From Paludibacter sp. (GTDB lineage: Bacteria; Bacteroidota; Bacteroidia; Bacteroidales; Paludibacteraceae): DNA of 46,126 bases. The notes beneath the pieces are model-generated. The model had not been told where the DNA came from, searched no databases, and saw only the letters and a program-made list of their open reading frames with translations. Positions 17,106 to 25,524 of this stretch are shown here, one piece after another. The stretch covers positions 1 through 46,126 of the forward strand of contig JAURYY010000279.1 in assembly GCA_030653695.1 (NCBI GenBank). The letters run 5' to 3'. The position numbers and the translations under genes are program-made. Every line of letters starts with the position of its first letter. The first letter of the stretch is position 1.

Positions 17106-17119
17106 TGGTAAATAATGGT

Positions 17120-17127
17120 TATCTTTG
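17120..17127 (+). promoter_or_regulatory. -7 element of the DEAD-box helicase gene
   Basis: TATCTTTG fits TAnnTTTG, 24 nt before the chosen start codon. No TTG is found at the right distance; the dispersed palindrome occupies that region. The match overlaps the start of the longest ORF and argues for the internal start. Confidence 0.45.
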
Positions 17128-17151
17128 CACTCAAATTCAAATCATTATCCA

Positions 17152-18486
17152 ATGCAATTTTCCGATTTCAATATCAATTCGGCTTTACTTAATGCTCTCA
17201 GCGATTTAAATATTACTCAGCCCACAACCATTCAGGAAAAAGCTTTTCCGGTGATTATGTCGGGTCGCGATATGGTTGGAATTGCTCAGACCGGAACCGG
17301 CAAAACCATTTCGTATTTACTTCCCTGTTTGCGTCAGTGGAAATTTACGAAAGAGAAAACCCCTACCATTCTGGTTGTTGTACCAACGCGTGAACTTGTT
17401 TTGCAGGTGGTCGATGATGTTGAAAGTCTTGCAAAATATATGAATATTAGGGTGGCTGGAGTTTATGGTGGTGTAAATATGATTCAGCAAACCCCACTGT
17501 TAACAGCGGGTTTGGATGTGCTTGTGGCTACACCCGGACGCTTACTCGACTTTGCTTTAAACGGAACGTTGAAACTTCGTTCGGTAAAACGATTTATAAT
17601 CGACGAAGTGGACGAAATGCTGAGTTTGGGTTTCCGTCATCAGTTGGTTCGCATCATCGATTTGCTGCCTACCAAACGCCAGAACCTTATGTTTTCGGCA
17701 ACCATAACCGATGAGTTAAAAACTTTTATAGCCGATTTTTTTACCGATCCACTCGAAATTGAAGCTGCCCGTACCGGTACCCCCCTCGAAAATATTAAAC
17801 AAGCAGGCATAAAAGTGCCTAATTTCAATACGAAAATTAATTTACTCGAATTTCTATTGAAAACCCATCCCGAATTTGCCAAGGTGTTGGTTTTTGTATC
17901 GACCAAGAAATTAGCTGATGATGTGTATGAAAGAATCTCGCCCCAATTTCCTGACAGCATCGGAATTATTCACTCCAATAAATCACAAAACTTCCGATTC
18001 GAGGCATTCAGATCGTTTAATGCCAATGAATCAAGGGTGTTAATTGCAACAGATTTAGTGGCACGAGGTCTCGATTTCGATGACATAACACACGTAGTTA
18101 ATTTCGATATTCCCGAAGTTCCCGAAAATTACATGCATCGCATCGGGCGCACAGGTCGCGCCGACAAAAAAGGGGTAGCACTGACTTTTATTACCCGGAG
18201 CGATGCGGAAACAAGAAAGAGCATCGAAGAATTGATGGGATGTAAAATTCAGGCAATGAAAATGCCCGAAGAAGTTGTTGTTTCGACTGAACTGACCGAA
18301 TATGAAATTACACCGGTGGTGATGAAAAATGTACTCGTTAAAACACCGAAAGTTGTAGAAGGTGGTGCTGCTTTTCACGAAAAAAAAGACAAGAACAAGA
18401 AAGTGAATATGAAAGTGCGAAGGGCAGAGTCCATGCGAAATAAATATGGAAAAGCCAAAACCCGCGGACAAAAGAAATCAAAATAA
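17152..18486 (+). CDS. DEAD-box ATP-dependent RNA helicase
   Basis: This 444-aa RNA helicase from the internal start MQFSDFNINSALL has every core motif: the Q motif (ITQPTTIQEKAFP), Walker A AQTGTGKT, PTRELV, TPGRLLDF, DEVD in place of DEAD, SAT, the domain-2 motif ATDLVARGLDFDDITHVVNFD and HRIGRTGR. A Lys/Arg-rich tail (KKDKNKKVN, KTRGQKKSK) is typical of RNA-binding extensions. It probably remodels rRNA or mRNA in ribosome assembly or cold adaptation. The subfamily (RhlE- or CsdA-like) cannot be set from sequence alone. Confidence 0.93.
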   Translation: MQFSDFNINSALLNALSDLNITQPTTIQEKAFPVIMSGRDMVGIAQTGTGKTISYLLPCLRQWKFTKEKTPTILVVVPTRELVLQVVDDVESLAKYMNIRVAGVYGGVNMIQQTPLLTAGLDVLVATPGRLLDFALNGTLKLRSVKRFIIDEVDEMLSLGFRHQLVRIIDLLPTKRQNLMFSATITDELKTFIADFFTDPLEIEAARTGTPLENIKQAGIKVPNFNTKINLLEFLLKTHPEFAKVLVFVSTKKLADDVYERISPQFPDSIGIIHSNKSQNFRFEAFRSFNANESRVLIATDLVARGLDFDDITHVVNFDIPEVPENYMHRIGRTGRADKKGVALTFITRSDAETRKSIEELMGCKIQAMKMPEEVVVSTELTEYEITPVVMKNVLVKTPKVVEGGAAFHEKKDKNKKVNMKVRRAESMRNKYGKAKTRGQKKSK

Positions 18487-18515
18487 ATACTTTGAAAAAT
18501 ACATAGTTTGTCGAG

Positions 18516-18551
18516 TCGGATTTCTTAGCTGCAAAGAAATCCGATTTATAT
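18516..18551 (+). terminator. Terminator of the helicase gene
   Basis: TCGGATTTCTT pairs perfectly with AAGAAATCCGA (11 bp, 7-nt loop) and is followed by TTTATATT, about 30 nt after the stop codon. Confidence 0.75.
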
Positions 18552-18932
18552 TACAATCCTTTTTACTTCCTACCACGCTGTATAACTCCGAATTATTTTC
18601 TGCACAATGTTCAACCTAATGACAAAGTGAAAATTGTGTTCCAATTATAAAGTTCGTTCTTATAAAAAACATTCATTCTTTCATTGAAAAATTTGTATTT
18701 TTTTAAATGACTCATGCCCCTGCTTTTTCCTCCTGTTTTATTGTAATACCTCTTTATTTTCATATTGTTTTAAATAAATTTTACAGACTAATCATTGTGT
18801 GTTTGCTGGTTTATTTGTCTGCCAGTATTCTATCTAATTATTTTGTTCTTAAAATATTTTACATTATTTCTACTTTTGGACTTTAATAATTCTCACGTTG
18901 TATGTAAAATATAATAAAAGACATTAGAACCA

Positions 18933-18987
18933 TCCCGATAGACTTCGGCGTGAGCTCAGTTGAACGCTCAGTCGAACGCTATCGGGA
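18933..18987. repeat. CCCGATAG palindrome split by a second hairpin sequence
   Basis: The halves TCCCGATAG (18933-18941) and CTATCGGGA (18979-18987) of the dispersed palindrome are separated by 37 bp. The insert has its own dyad, TTCG...GAGC and GCTC...CGAA, resembling another short palindromic repeat. The flank AGAACCA before the left half is shared with the copy at 36798. Confidence 0.7.
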
Positions 18988-19003
18988 CAAGAATAATCCC
19001 GAT

Positions 19004-19021
19004 TCCCGATAGCTATCGGGA
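19004..19021. repeat. Dispersed palindrome TCCCGATAGCTATCGGGA
   Basis: A perfect copy 16 bp after the split copy, so two elements lie in tandem. It is followed by CGGGAC and preceded by CCCGAT, suggesting a partial duplication. Confidence 0.8.
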
Positions 19022-19259
19022 CGGGACAAAACGCAATATATCAAACATATACAAAATTCAAAGTGTATGTTATATATGACGTTTATTATAATAGTTTTTA
19101 GGAAAAGAATGTTTGAAAATATATAAATATTTTTGTTTTATTACAAAAAATAAGAAATAAATTACGAATTTACACCAGAAAGTCCTAATTTCATGTTTAT
19201 AAACCATTTACATTTCCAATCGCATAGTGCTGAACTTACTTTCATATTTTATTCATTTC

Positions 19260-19306
19260 AATAATAAAAACGGGGACTTTTCTCTTGACGAAAAAAAGTC
19301 CCCGTT
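19260..19306 (-). terminator. Rho-independent terminator of ppdK
   Basis: AACGGGGACTTTT (19269-19281) and AAAAGTCCCCGTT (19294-19306) pair over 13 bp. On the minus strand the stem is followed by TTTATTATTG, placing it about 20 nt past the ppdK stop. Confidence 0.9.
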
Positions 19307-19324
19307 ATAAAAAAATTTAACCTA

Positions 19325-22048
19325 TTAGCCTCTCAATGCAGCCTGAGCAGCAGCCAAACGTGCAATTGGCACTCGGAATGGAGAACAACTTACATAGTTC
19401 AACCCTACGCGGTGGCAGAATTCAACAGATGAAGGTTCGCCGCCATGTTCGCCGCAAATACCTACTTTCAGACCCGGATTTACAGCACGTCCTTTTTCGG
19501 TTGCCATTTGCACCAATTGACCAACGCCTTCCTGGTCGAGAATTTGGAATGGATCGTGTGCTAAAATTTTCTTTTCGATATATATTGGAAGGAAAGTACC
19601 AATATCATCGCGCGAATAACCGAAAGTCATTTGTGTCAAATCGTTTGTTCCAAACGAGAAAAACTCTGCTGTTTCGGCAATGCTTTCGGCAGTTAAACAT
19701 GCACGTGGAATTTCGATCATTGTGCCCACTTTGAACTCAATGCTGTCACCTTTTTCGGCAAACAATTTCGCAGCTGTTGCGCGAATGATTTTATCTTGTT
19801 CGATGTATTCTAATTTAGTTCCTACCAATGGAACCATAATTTCGGGAATGGCTTTTATACCCCTTGCTTTCAATGCTAAAGCGGCACCCAGAATGGCGCG
19901 TGTCTGCATTTCGGTAATTTCAGGATAAGTATTTCCCAAACGACAACCGCGGTGACCCAACATCGGGTTTTGTTCGTGAAGAGAATCCACGCGTTGTTTG
20001 ATTACTTTCAATGAAACGCCCATGGCTGTTGCCATTTCTTGCTGACCTTTTTCATCGTGAGGAACAAATTCGTGCAACGGTGGATCGAGTAAACGAACCG
20101 TTACAGGGCAATCTTGCATGGCTTCGAAAATACCTTCGAAATCTTCTTGCTGATAAGGTAAAATTTTGGCTAATGCAATGCGACGACCTTCAGCATTTTC
20201 AGCCAGAATCATTTCGCGCATGGCTTTAATTTTTTCTCCTTCGAAGAACATGTGTTCAGTGCGGCAAAGTCCGATGCCGGTAGCACCAAACTTACGAGCC
20301 ACTTCAGCATCGTGAGGTGTATCGGCATTGGTGCGAACGTTCATTCTGGTATGTTTATCCGATAAAGCCATGATTTCGGCAAAGTTATCATCCAATTCGG
20401 CTTCAGAAGTTCCTACCTGACCTAAGAAAATATCACCGGTCGAACCATTCAGCGAAATATAATCGCCTTCGACAATGGTCATTCCATCTACTTCCATACT
20501 TTTGGTCGAATAATCGATTTTAAGAGCACCGGCTCCCGAAACACAACATTTACCCATACCGCGTGCCACAACAGCGGCATGTGAAGTCATTCCGCCGCGA
20601 GCAGTCAGAATTCCTTGTGCAGCAGCCATACCTGCCAAATCTTCGGGCGAAGTTTCAACCCGAACCATGATAACGCGTTCGCCATTGGCAGCCCATTCGG
20701 CAGCATCGTCGGCATTAAATACAACCCGACCGGACGCAGCACCCGGAGATGCAGCTAATCCTTTGGCTACTAATTTGGCTTCAGTAATTGCTTTTTTATC
20801 GAAAACTGGGTGAAGTAATTCGTCCAAGCGACTTGGGTCGATGCGTAAAATAGCCGATTTTTCGTCAATCATTCCCTGATGAAACATGTCAATGGCAATT
20901 TTTACCATTGCAGCACCGGTACGTTTTGCGTTACGGGTTTGCAGAAACCACAATTTACCTTCTTGTACGGTAAATTCCATGTCCTGCATATCTTTGTAGT
21001 GATTTTCTAATTTTGTCTGGATAGCGTCCAATTCTAAGTAAATTTCCGGCATGGCTTCTTCCATCGATGGATATTTTGCAATACGTTCTTCATCCGAAAC
21101 TTCTGCCAATACAGCCCAGCGTTGTGAACCTTCTTTGGTAATTTGTTGCGGAGTACGAATTCCGGCTACTACATCCTCGCCCTGAGCATTGATTAAGTAT
21201 TCGCCAATAAATTGATCTTCACCTGTAGCAGCATCACGACTGAAACATACTCCGGTTGCCGATGTATTGCCCATATTTCCGAAAACCATAGCCTGAACAT
21301 TCACGGCTGTTCCCCATTCGGCTGGAATTCCTTCCATTTTGCGGTACAGAATAGCACGATCGTTCATCCACGAGTCAAATACGGAGCAAATAGCACCCCA
21401 CAGTTGTTCGTAAGCAGACTCAGGAAAATGATGTCCTGTTTGGTTTAAAACAGCAGTTTTAAATCGGGCTACCATTTCCTTTAAATCGTCAACCGTTAGG
21501 TCGTTATCCAAATGTACGCCTTTTTCTTCTTTTAATTCCTCGATAATTAATTCGAAAGGATCATGATCGTTTTTGTTTTCGGGTTTCATGCCCAGAACAA
21601 CATCGCCGTACATTTGTACAAAGCGGCGGTATGAGTCCCATGCGAAACGGCCATTTCCTGTTTTGCGAATTAAACCTTCTACAACAGCATCGTTCAAACC
21701 TAAATTTAAAATGGTGTCCATCATGCCGGGCATGGAAGCACGGGCACCTGATCGAACAGAAACTAATAGCGGATTTTCAATGTCGCCGAATTTTGAATTC
21801 ATCAACACTTCAACTTCGGCTATTGCTTTTTCAACTTCCGGTTTCAATAATTCAACAACTTGATCTTTCCCAAGTTCATAATACTCACTGCAAACTTCGG
21901 TAGTAATGGTAAATCCAGGAGGAACCGGTACGCCTATCAAATTCATTTCAGCTAAATTTGCTCCTTTACCACCGAGCAAATTCTTTAGACCTGCTTTACC
22001 TTCGGCTTTTCCGTTACCGAAAGTATAGACTCTTTTTTTGTCATTCAT
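19325..22048 (-). CDS. ppdK: Pyruvate, phosphate dikinase
   Basis: This 907-aa enzyme reversibly converts pyruvate, ATP and phosphate to PEP, AMP and pyrophosphate. Order: N-terminal ATP-grasp (GGKGANLAEMNLIGVPVPPGFTI), central swivelling domain with catalytic His in GGMTSHAAVVARGMG, and C-terminal TIM barrel with FGTNDLTQMTFGYSRDD and catalytic Cys in GICGEHGG. The length is typical. In anaerobic Bacteroidota it can serve glycolysis with pyrophosphate or gluconeogenesis. It is monocistronic with a strong terminator; its regulator (PDRP) is not nearby. Confidence 0.97.
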   Translation of the reverse strand: MNDKKRVYTFGNGKAEGKAGLKNLLGGKGANLAEMNLIGVPVPPGFTITTEVCSEYYELGKDQVVELLKPEVEKAIAEVEVLMNSKFGDIENPLLVSVRSGARASMPGMMDTILNLGLNDAVVEGLIRKTGNGRFAWDSYRRFVQMYGDVVLGMKPENKNDHDPFELIIEELKEEKGVHLDNDLTVDDLKEMVARFKTAVLNQTGHHFPESAYEQLWGAICSVFDSWMNDRAILYRKMEGIPAEWGTAVNVQAMVFGNMGNTSATGVCFSRDAATGEDQFIGEYLINAQGEDVVAGIRTPQQITKEGSQRWAVLAEVSDEERIAKYPSMEEAMPEIYLELDAIQTKLENHYKDMQDMEFTVQEGKLWFLQTRNAKRTGAAMVKIAIDMFHQGMIDEKSAILRIDPSRLDELLHPVFDKKAITEAKLVAKGLAASPGAASGRVVFNADDAAEWAANGERVIMVRVETSPEDLAGMAAAQGILTARGGMTSHAAVVARGMGKCCVSGAGALKIDYSTKSMEVDGMTIVEGDYISLNGSTGDIFLGQVGTSEAELDDNFAEIMALSDKHTRMNVRTNADTPHDAEVARKFGATGIGLCRTEHMFFEGEKIKAMREMILAENAEGRRIALAKILPYQQEDFEGIFEAMQDCPVTVRLLDPPLHEFVPHDEKGQQEMATAMGVSLKVIKQRVDSLHEQNPMLGHRGCRLGNTYPEITEMQTRAILGAALALKARGIKAIPEIMVPLVGTKLEYIEQDKIIRATAAKLFAEKGDSIEFKVGTMIEIPRACLTAESIAETAEFFSFGTNDLTQMTFGYSRDDIGTFLPIYIEKKILAHDPFQILDQEGVGQLVQMATEKGRAVNPGLKVGICGEHGGEPSSVEFCHRVGLNYVSCSPFRVPIARLAAAQAALRG

Positions 22049-22370
22049 GTTTTTTTATTTATAGTTTAAATTTCAATTGCATTTGGAGTGCAAATTTAAT
22101 ATTTTTTATGCAGAAAAAAAAATAATATATGAAAAAAAAATTGCTTGAGCAAAGTCAAATATTTGCGCTGGGTTCAGGTAAGTTGTAGAAATTTTTCCGG
22201 GCAAAAAAACGATGGTAAGTGTTTATGTTTCGAAGGCAATGGATACGCACACCAGTCCAATTGAGACTTTAGGGCAATCGGCTGTCGTTACTACATTTCA
22301 GTTTCTGCTTTTTTTATGACAAAGTAGTAAAGGGTTTATTAAACAATCTATTTTTTAAAAAGTTTTCTAA
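22049..22370. other. 322-bp gap upstream of ppdK
   Basis: It holds the candidate ppdK -7 element near its left end. No gene, repeat or clear terminator for the hut operon was found in 22140-22370. Confidence 0.5.
22091..22098 (-). promoter_or_regulatory. -7 element of ppdK
   Basis: TAAATTTG on the minus strand fits TAnnTTTG, 43 nt before the ppdK start codon. A matching TTG is not present at the usual distance. Confidence 0.35.
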
Positions 22371-24071
22371 TTATTCTACTCCAATTTTTCTATTCACAAT
22401 GTCCAATATCAGTCTTTCAAGTTCTATTGTTTTTTGTTCAATTTCAGCCACCTGTTTCAATATTTCTAAAACAAAATCTTTGTCATGTAATCCTACTGCA
22501 TTGATTTTTACGTTTAATGCAGCACCCAACACAGCCGACCGAGCAGCCAAAGCACCTACTCCCGCATCCGAAACAGAATTTGGATTGCCGGTTTGCGCCA
22601 TTACCATCATTACTTCCATCGAAGCATAACTTGTTTGCATCACTCGAAATGGAATTTCCATGGCATGGCGGGTAGTTGCCTGAATGGCTTGTTTGCGCAG
22701 GGACTTTTCTTCATCATTGCGTTGTGGAAGTCCAAAAGCATCCATGATTCCGTTGAAAGCCAGCGTGTCTTCATCAATCAGTCGCAACAATTCATCGTGG
22801 TATGCTTTGCCTTGTTCAGCCCAATCGGAAAACTCTTCCCAACGGTCGTCCCAACCTTTTTTGTGTGCCGAGAGGTTGGCAACCATTGTTCCCAAAGCCG
22901 CACCCATTGCGCCCATGCAAGCCGCTACCGAACCTCCGCCCGGAGCCGCCGATTCCGAAGCGGTTTCGTGTGTAAATGTTTTGACTGATAAATCGATGAG
23001 TTTTTTTTGTGTATTCTCTTCGATCAGATATTCAATGATTTTCTTCTTTGGGTCAAAGAGTCCGAGTTCATCTAAACCCATCGATTTGACAGCAAATTTC
23101 AGAATTTCTTCGTCCGAAATACCGGTGGAGCGATGTTGTTTTCGCAAGAAATACTTTCCTGCAGCAAGCATCATCTGTAAAGGCACCACACCGACTAATT
23201 CGGATCCGGTAACCCGAATGCCACGCAAAGCCGCACGTTCGCAGGCTTTTTCGAATACTTCGTGCATCGAAACCTGTGTAGTGTCAGTTATATTGAACGA
23301 AAGTTGGGCAATTCCATATTCTTCGATAAACCAGCCAATGCCTTTTACGCCTTTCAATAATCCCGGAATGTAAACCGGTTGTCCTTTTTCGTCTTTTGCA
23401 ATTTTTCCCGTCAATGGGTCACCATCACGTTTTACACGCCCTTTTTCACGAATGTCAAAAGCAATTGCGTTTGCCCAGCGGGTAGAAGTGGTGTTGAGAT
23501 TTACATTATAAGCAATCAGAAAATTACGGGCACTCACAGCGGTGGCTCCGCTTTTCCGAACGGTTTCGGTAAATTCAGTCGGTCCAAAATCAGGTTTCCA
23601 TGTCAGATCAATCAATTTCTGGGGAAGTCCTTCGTATTCACCGGCACGACAGTTGGCAAGATTGCGGCGTTTTTCTTCGGAGGAAGCAAATTCATAGCAA
23701 TATACCGGAATTCCCAGCTCATCTCCGATTCGTTGACCAAGTTTGCGTGCAAAAACTGCAGTTTCTTCCATTGTAATGCCTTTAATCGGAATTAACGGAA
23801 GTACATCTGTAGCTCCGAAACGCGGATGTTCGCCTTTGTGTTTGCTCATATCAATGAGTTCGGATGCTTTTTTCACAGCTCTGAAAGCAGCTTCGCACAC
23901 AGGTTCAGGAGCTCCTACAAAAGTTATTACTGTGCGGTTGGTTGCTTTTCCGGGGTCAATATCTATGACTTTTACGCCGTCAACCGATTTTATTTCGTCT
24001 ACGATTCGTTCGATAATTTGCATGTTGTTTCCCTCGCTAAAGTTGGGAACGCATTCGATAAGTTGCCTCAT
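22371..24071 (-). CDS. ftcD: Bifunctional glutamate formimidoyltransferase / formimidoyl-THF cyclodeaminase
   Basis: The 566-aa protein carries both halves of the animal-type FTCD. Residues 1-180 are the formiminotransferase N-subdomain (MRQLIECVPNFSEGNN, HKGEHPRFGATDVLP), about 181-325 its C-subdomain, and about 355-560 the cyclodeaminase helical domain (SAAPGGGSVAACMGAMGAALG). It moves the formimino group from N-formimino-glutamate to tetrahydrofolate and then releases ammonia to give 5,10-methenyl-THF. As last gene of the hut operon it replaces HutG or HutF routes. The 96-bp gap after hutI contains a palindromic element. The fusion is known in some bacteria; others encode the halves separately. 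Confidence 0.93.
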   Translation of the reverse strand: MRQLIECVPNFSEGNNMQIIERIVDEIKSVDGVKVIDIDPGKATNRTVITFVGAPEPVCEAAFRAVKKASELIDMSKHKGEHPRFGATDVLPLIPIKGITMEETAVFARKLGQRIGDELGIPVYCYEFASSEEKRRNLANCRAGEYEGLPQKLIDLTWKPDFGPTEFTETVRKSGATAVSARNFLIAYNVNLNTTSTRWANAIAFDIREKGRVKRDGDPLTGKIAKDEKGQPVYIPGLLKGVKGIGWFIEEYGIAQLSFNITDTTQVSMHEVFEKACERAALRGIRVTGSELVGVVPLQMMLAAGKYFLRKQHRSTGISDEEILKFAVKSMGLDELGLFDPKKKIIEYLIEENTQKKLIDLSVKTFTHETASESAAPGGGSVAACMGAMGAALGTMVANLSAHKKGWDDRWEEFSDWAEQGKAYHDELLRLIDEDTLAFNGIMDAFGLPQRNDEEKSLRKQAIQATTRHAMEIPFRVMQTSYASMEVMMVMAQTGNPNSVSDAGVGALAARSAVLGAALNVKINAVGLHDKDFVLEILKQVAEIEQKTIELERLILDIVNRKIGVE

Positions 24072-24081
24072 AATAGAATTA

Positions 24082-24110
24082 AACCCCTAACCCGTCAGCT
24101 GACGGGGAAA
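24082..24110. repeat. Palindromic element between hutI and ftcD
   Basis: CCCGTCAGCTGACGGG is a perfect 16-bp palindrome, preceded by CCCCTAA. This is the layout of the hutU, hutI and mutS2 elements (C-run, TAA linker, palindrome), read in the hutI-element orientation. It lies 10 nt upstream of the ftcD start codon and may form a hairpin before its ribosome site. Confidence 0.65.
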
Positions 24111-24167
24111 AGAGATGTTTTATAAGTTAATATATTTTCGTTTTTAATTCATTTTTTGTTTTAGAAA

Positions 24168-25481
24168 TTAATTCTCCTGTGGGAAATTTTGGGGGCTACC
24201 TTTCCAGATTTTTTCAGGTTTCAATTGTCCTTGTCTGTATAAAATTTCACGATAATCATTGGTTTTGAAAATAATAAAATCGGCTTTCATTCCTGCTTTC
24301 AGAATTCCCCTGTCATTTTTGTTTAACGCAGTGGCAGCTCTACAAGTCAATGCAGCCCATACTTCTACCATACTGAGTTTTTCTGCCGCTCCCAGAATTG
24401 CGGCTGAAGCAAGCAAATCGCCCATGGGAGCAGATCCCGGATTCCAGTCGGAGGCAATAACAAGCGAAGTTCCGACATCCAACAATTTTCGGGCTGGAGC
24501 AAAAGGTTCGCCTAATCCCAGCGAAGCTGCCGGAAGTACAACAGGAATCACATTTCCTTTTGCTAACAAAGCGATTTCTTCATCATTCGCCGCTTCGAGA
24601 TGATCAATGCTCAACGCCTGTACTTCGTTTGCCAAAGTAACACCACCTGTACTGAATTGATCGCCATGAATTACAATTTCAAAACCCATTTCGCGGGCTT
24701 TCAGTAAATAACTTCTGGCTGCCGAAACAGAAAATGCACTTTTTTCTACAAAAATATCCACCCGGTTGGCAAGACTTTTTTCTTTTATTATTGGTAATAA
24801 TTCTTCGATAATCAATTGAAGATATTCCTTTTCACCTCCTTCAAAATCTTTTGGTAAAATATGTGCAGCCAGACAAGTGGGAATAAGTTCAGCTTTGGTT
24901 TGTTCGTTTGCTAATCGTATGGCTTCCAGCATTTTCAATTCCTGTTCGACCGATAAACCATAGCCGCTTTTCACCTCGATAGTTGTAATGCCTTGTTTGA
25001 ATAATGTGTTGGCTCTTTCTACAGTTAAAGTTACAAGTTCGTTCAAAGTAGCTTCGCGTGTTTTGGTCACGGTGTCCCATATTCCACCTCCGGCAGCAGC
25101 AATTTCAAGATAGCTTTTTCCGGCTAAGCGCATGGCATAATCCTTAAAGCGGGAACCAGCCCAACAAATATGGGTGTGTACATCAATCATTCCGGGCAGG
25201 CAAACATAGTGGTCCGAAAGAAATTCAATTTCTGCTGATGGATAATGTTGCTTCAGTAGTTCAAAATTCCCGACTTCTACTATCTTTCCATTGTGTTGCA
25301 CAATGCCTCCATTCGGAATTATTTCTAATTGTTCGTCGGATAAAGCACCTCTTAAAGGAAGTTTATCCATGGTGAGAAGTTGGGAAAACGGACCAACAAG
25401 AACCCCCAACCCCCTAAAGGGGGGTTTCTCCTCTACAAGTGAGGATTTTTCTTTTTTAAGCAATATTTTTTTTATTAGCAT
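24168..25481 (-). CDS. hutI: Imidazolonepropionase
   Basis: This 437-aa amidohydrolase opens 4-imidazolone-5-propionate to N-formimino-L-glutamate. Metal ligands and active-site segments are clear: DVHTHICWAGSRF, IVIHGDQFS, SIDHLEAA and IASDWNPGSAP. The N-terminus is odd. Residues about 10-30 (VEEKPPFRGLGVLVG) are encoded by a palindromic repeat, and the start codon lies in the spacer between two inverted repeat copies. Family members reach the conserved QLLTMD strand with a short native leader, so the repeat appears to have replaced it and to supply the preceding strand (GVLVG). A shorter start at MDKLPLRG (25370) would omit that strand. It lies 43 bp after hutU. Confidence 0.93.
   Translation of the reverse strand: MLIKKILLKKEKSSLVEEKPPFRGLGVLVGPFSQLLTMDKLPLRGALSDEQLEIIPNGGIVQHNGKIVEVGNFELLKQHYPSAEIEFLSDHYVCLPGMIDVHTHICWAGSRFKDYAMRLAGKSYLEIAAAGGGIWDTVTKTREATLNELVTLTVERANTLFKQGITTIEVKSGYGLSVEQELKMLEAIRLANEQTKAELIPTCLAAHILPKDFEGGEKEYLQLIIEELLPIIKEKSLANRVDIFVEKSAFSVSAARSYLLKAREMGFEIVIHGDQFSTGGVTLANEVQALSIDHLEAANDEEIALLAKGNVIPVVLPAASLGLGEPFAPARKLLDVGTSLVIASDWNPGSAPMGDLLASAAILGAAEKLSMVEVWAALTCRAATALNKNDRGILKAGMKADFIIFKTNDYREILYRQGQLKPEKIWKGSPQNFPQEN
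25399..25428 (-). repeat. Palindromic element inside the 5' end of hutI
   Basis: On the plus strand: CCCCC-AA-CCCCC-TAAA-GGGGGG, a hairpin with an outer C-run tail. It is translated in frame as part of HutI (KPPFRGLGV). It forms an inverted pair with the element at 25529-25551. Confidence 0.8.
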
Positions 25482-25524
25482 TTTTTATTTCTGAATAAAT
25501 CAAAAACACATCGATTTGCAGTAT

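Larger units (their letters stand above)
18487..19324. other. 838-bp gap between helicase and ppdK with repeats and terminators
   Basis: I see no gene. The gap holds the helicase terminator (18516-18551), two palindromes of the CCCGATAG family (18933-18987 split, 19004-19021) and the ppdK terminator (19260-19306). The remaining 18552-18920 and 19030-19255 are AT-rich without recognisable structure. Confidence 0.6.

Noticed and set aside
22684-23373. 229-aa plus-strand ORF opposite ftcD
   Set aside because: Ser/Pro/Ala-rich antisense shadow of a well-supported gene.
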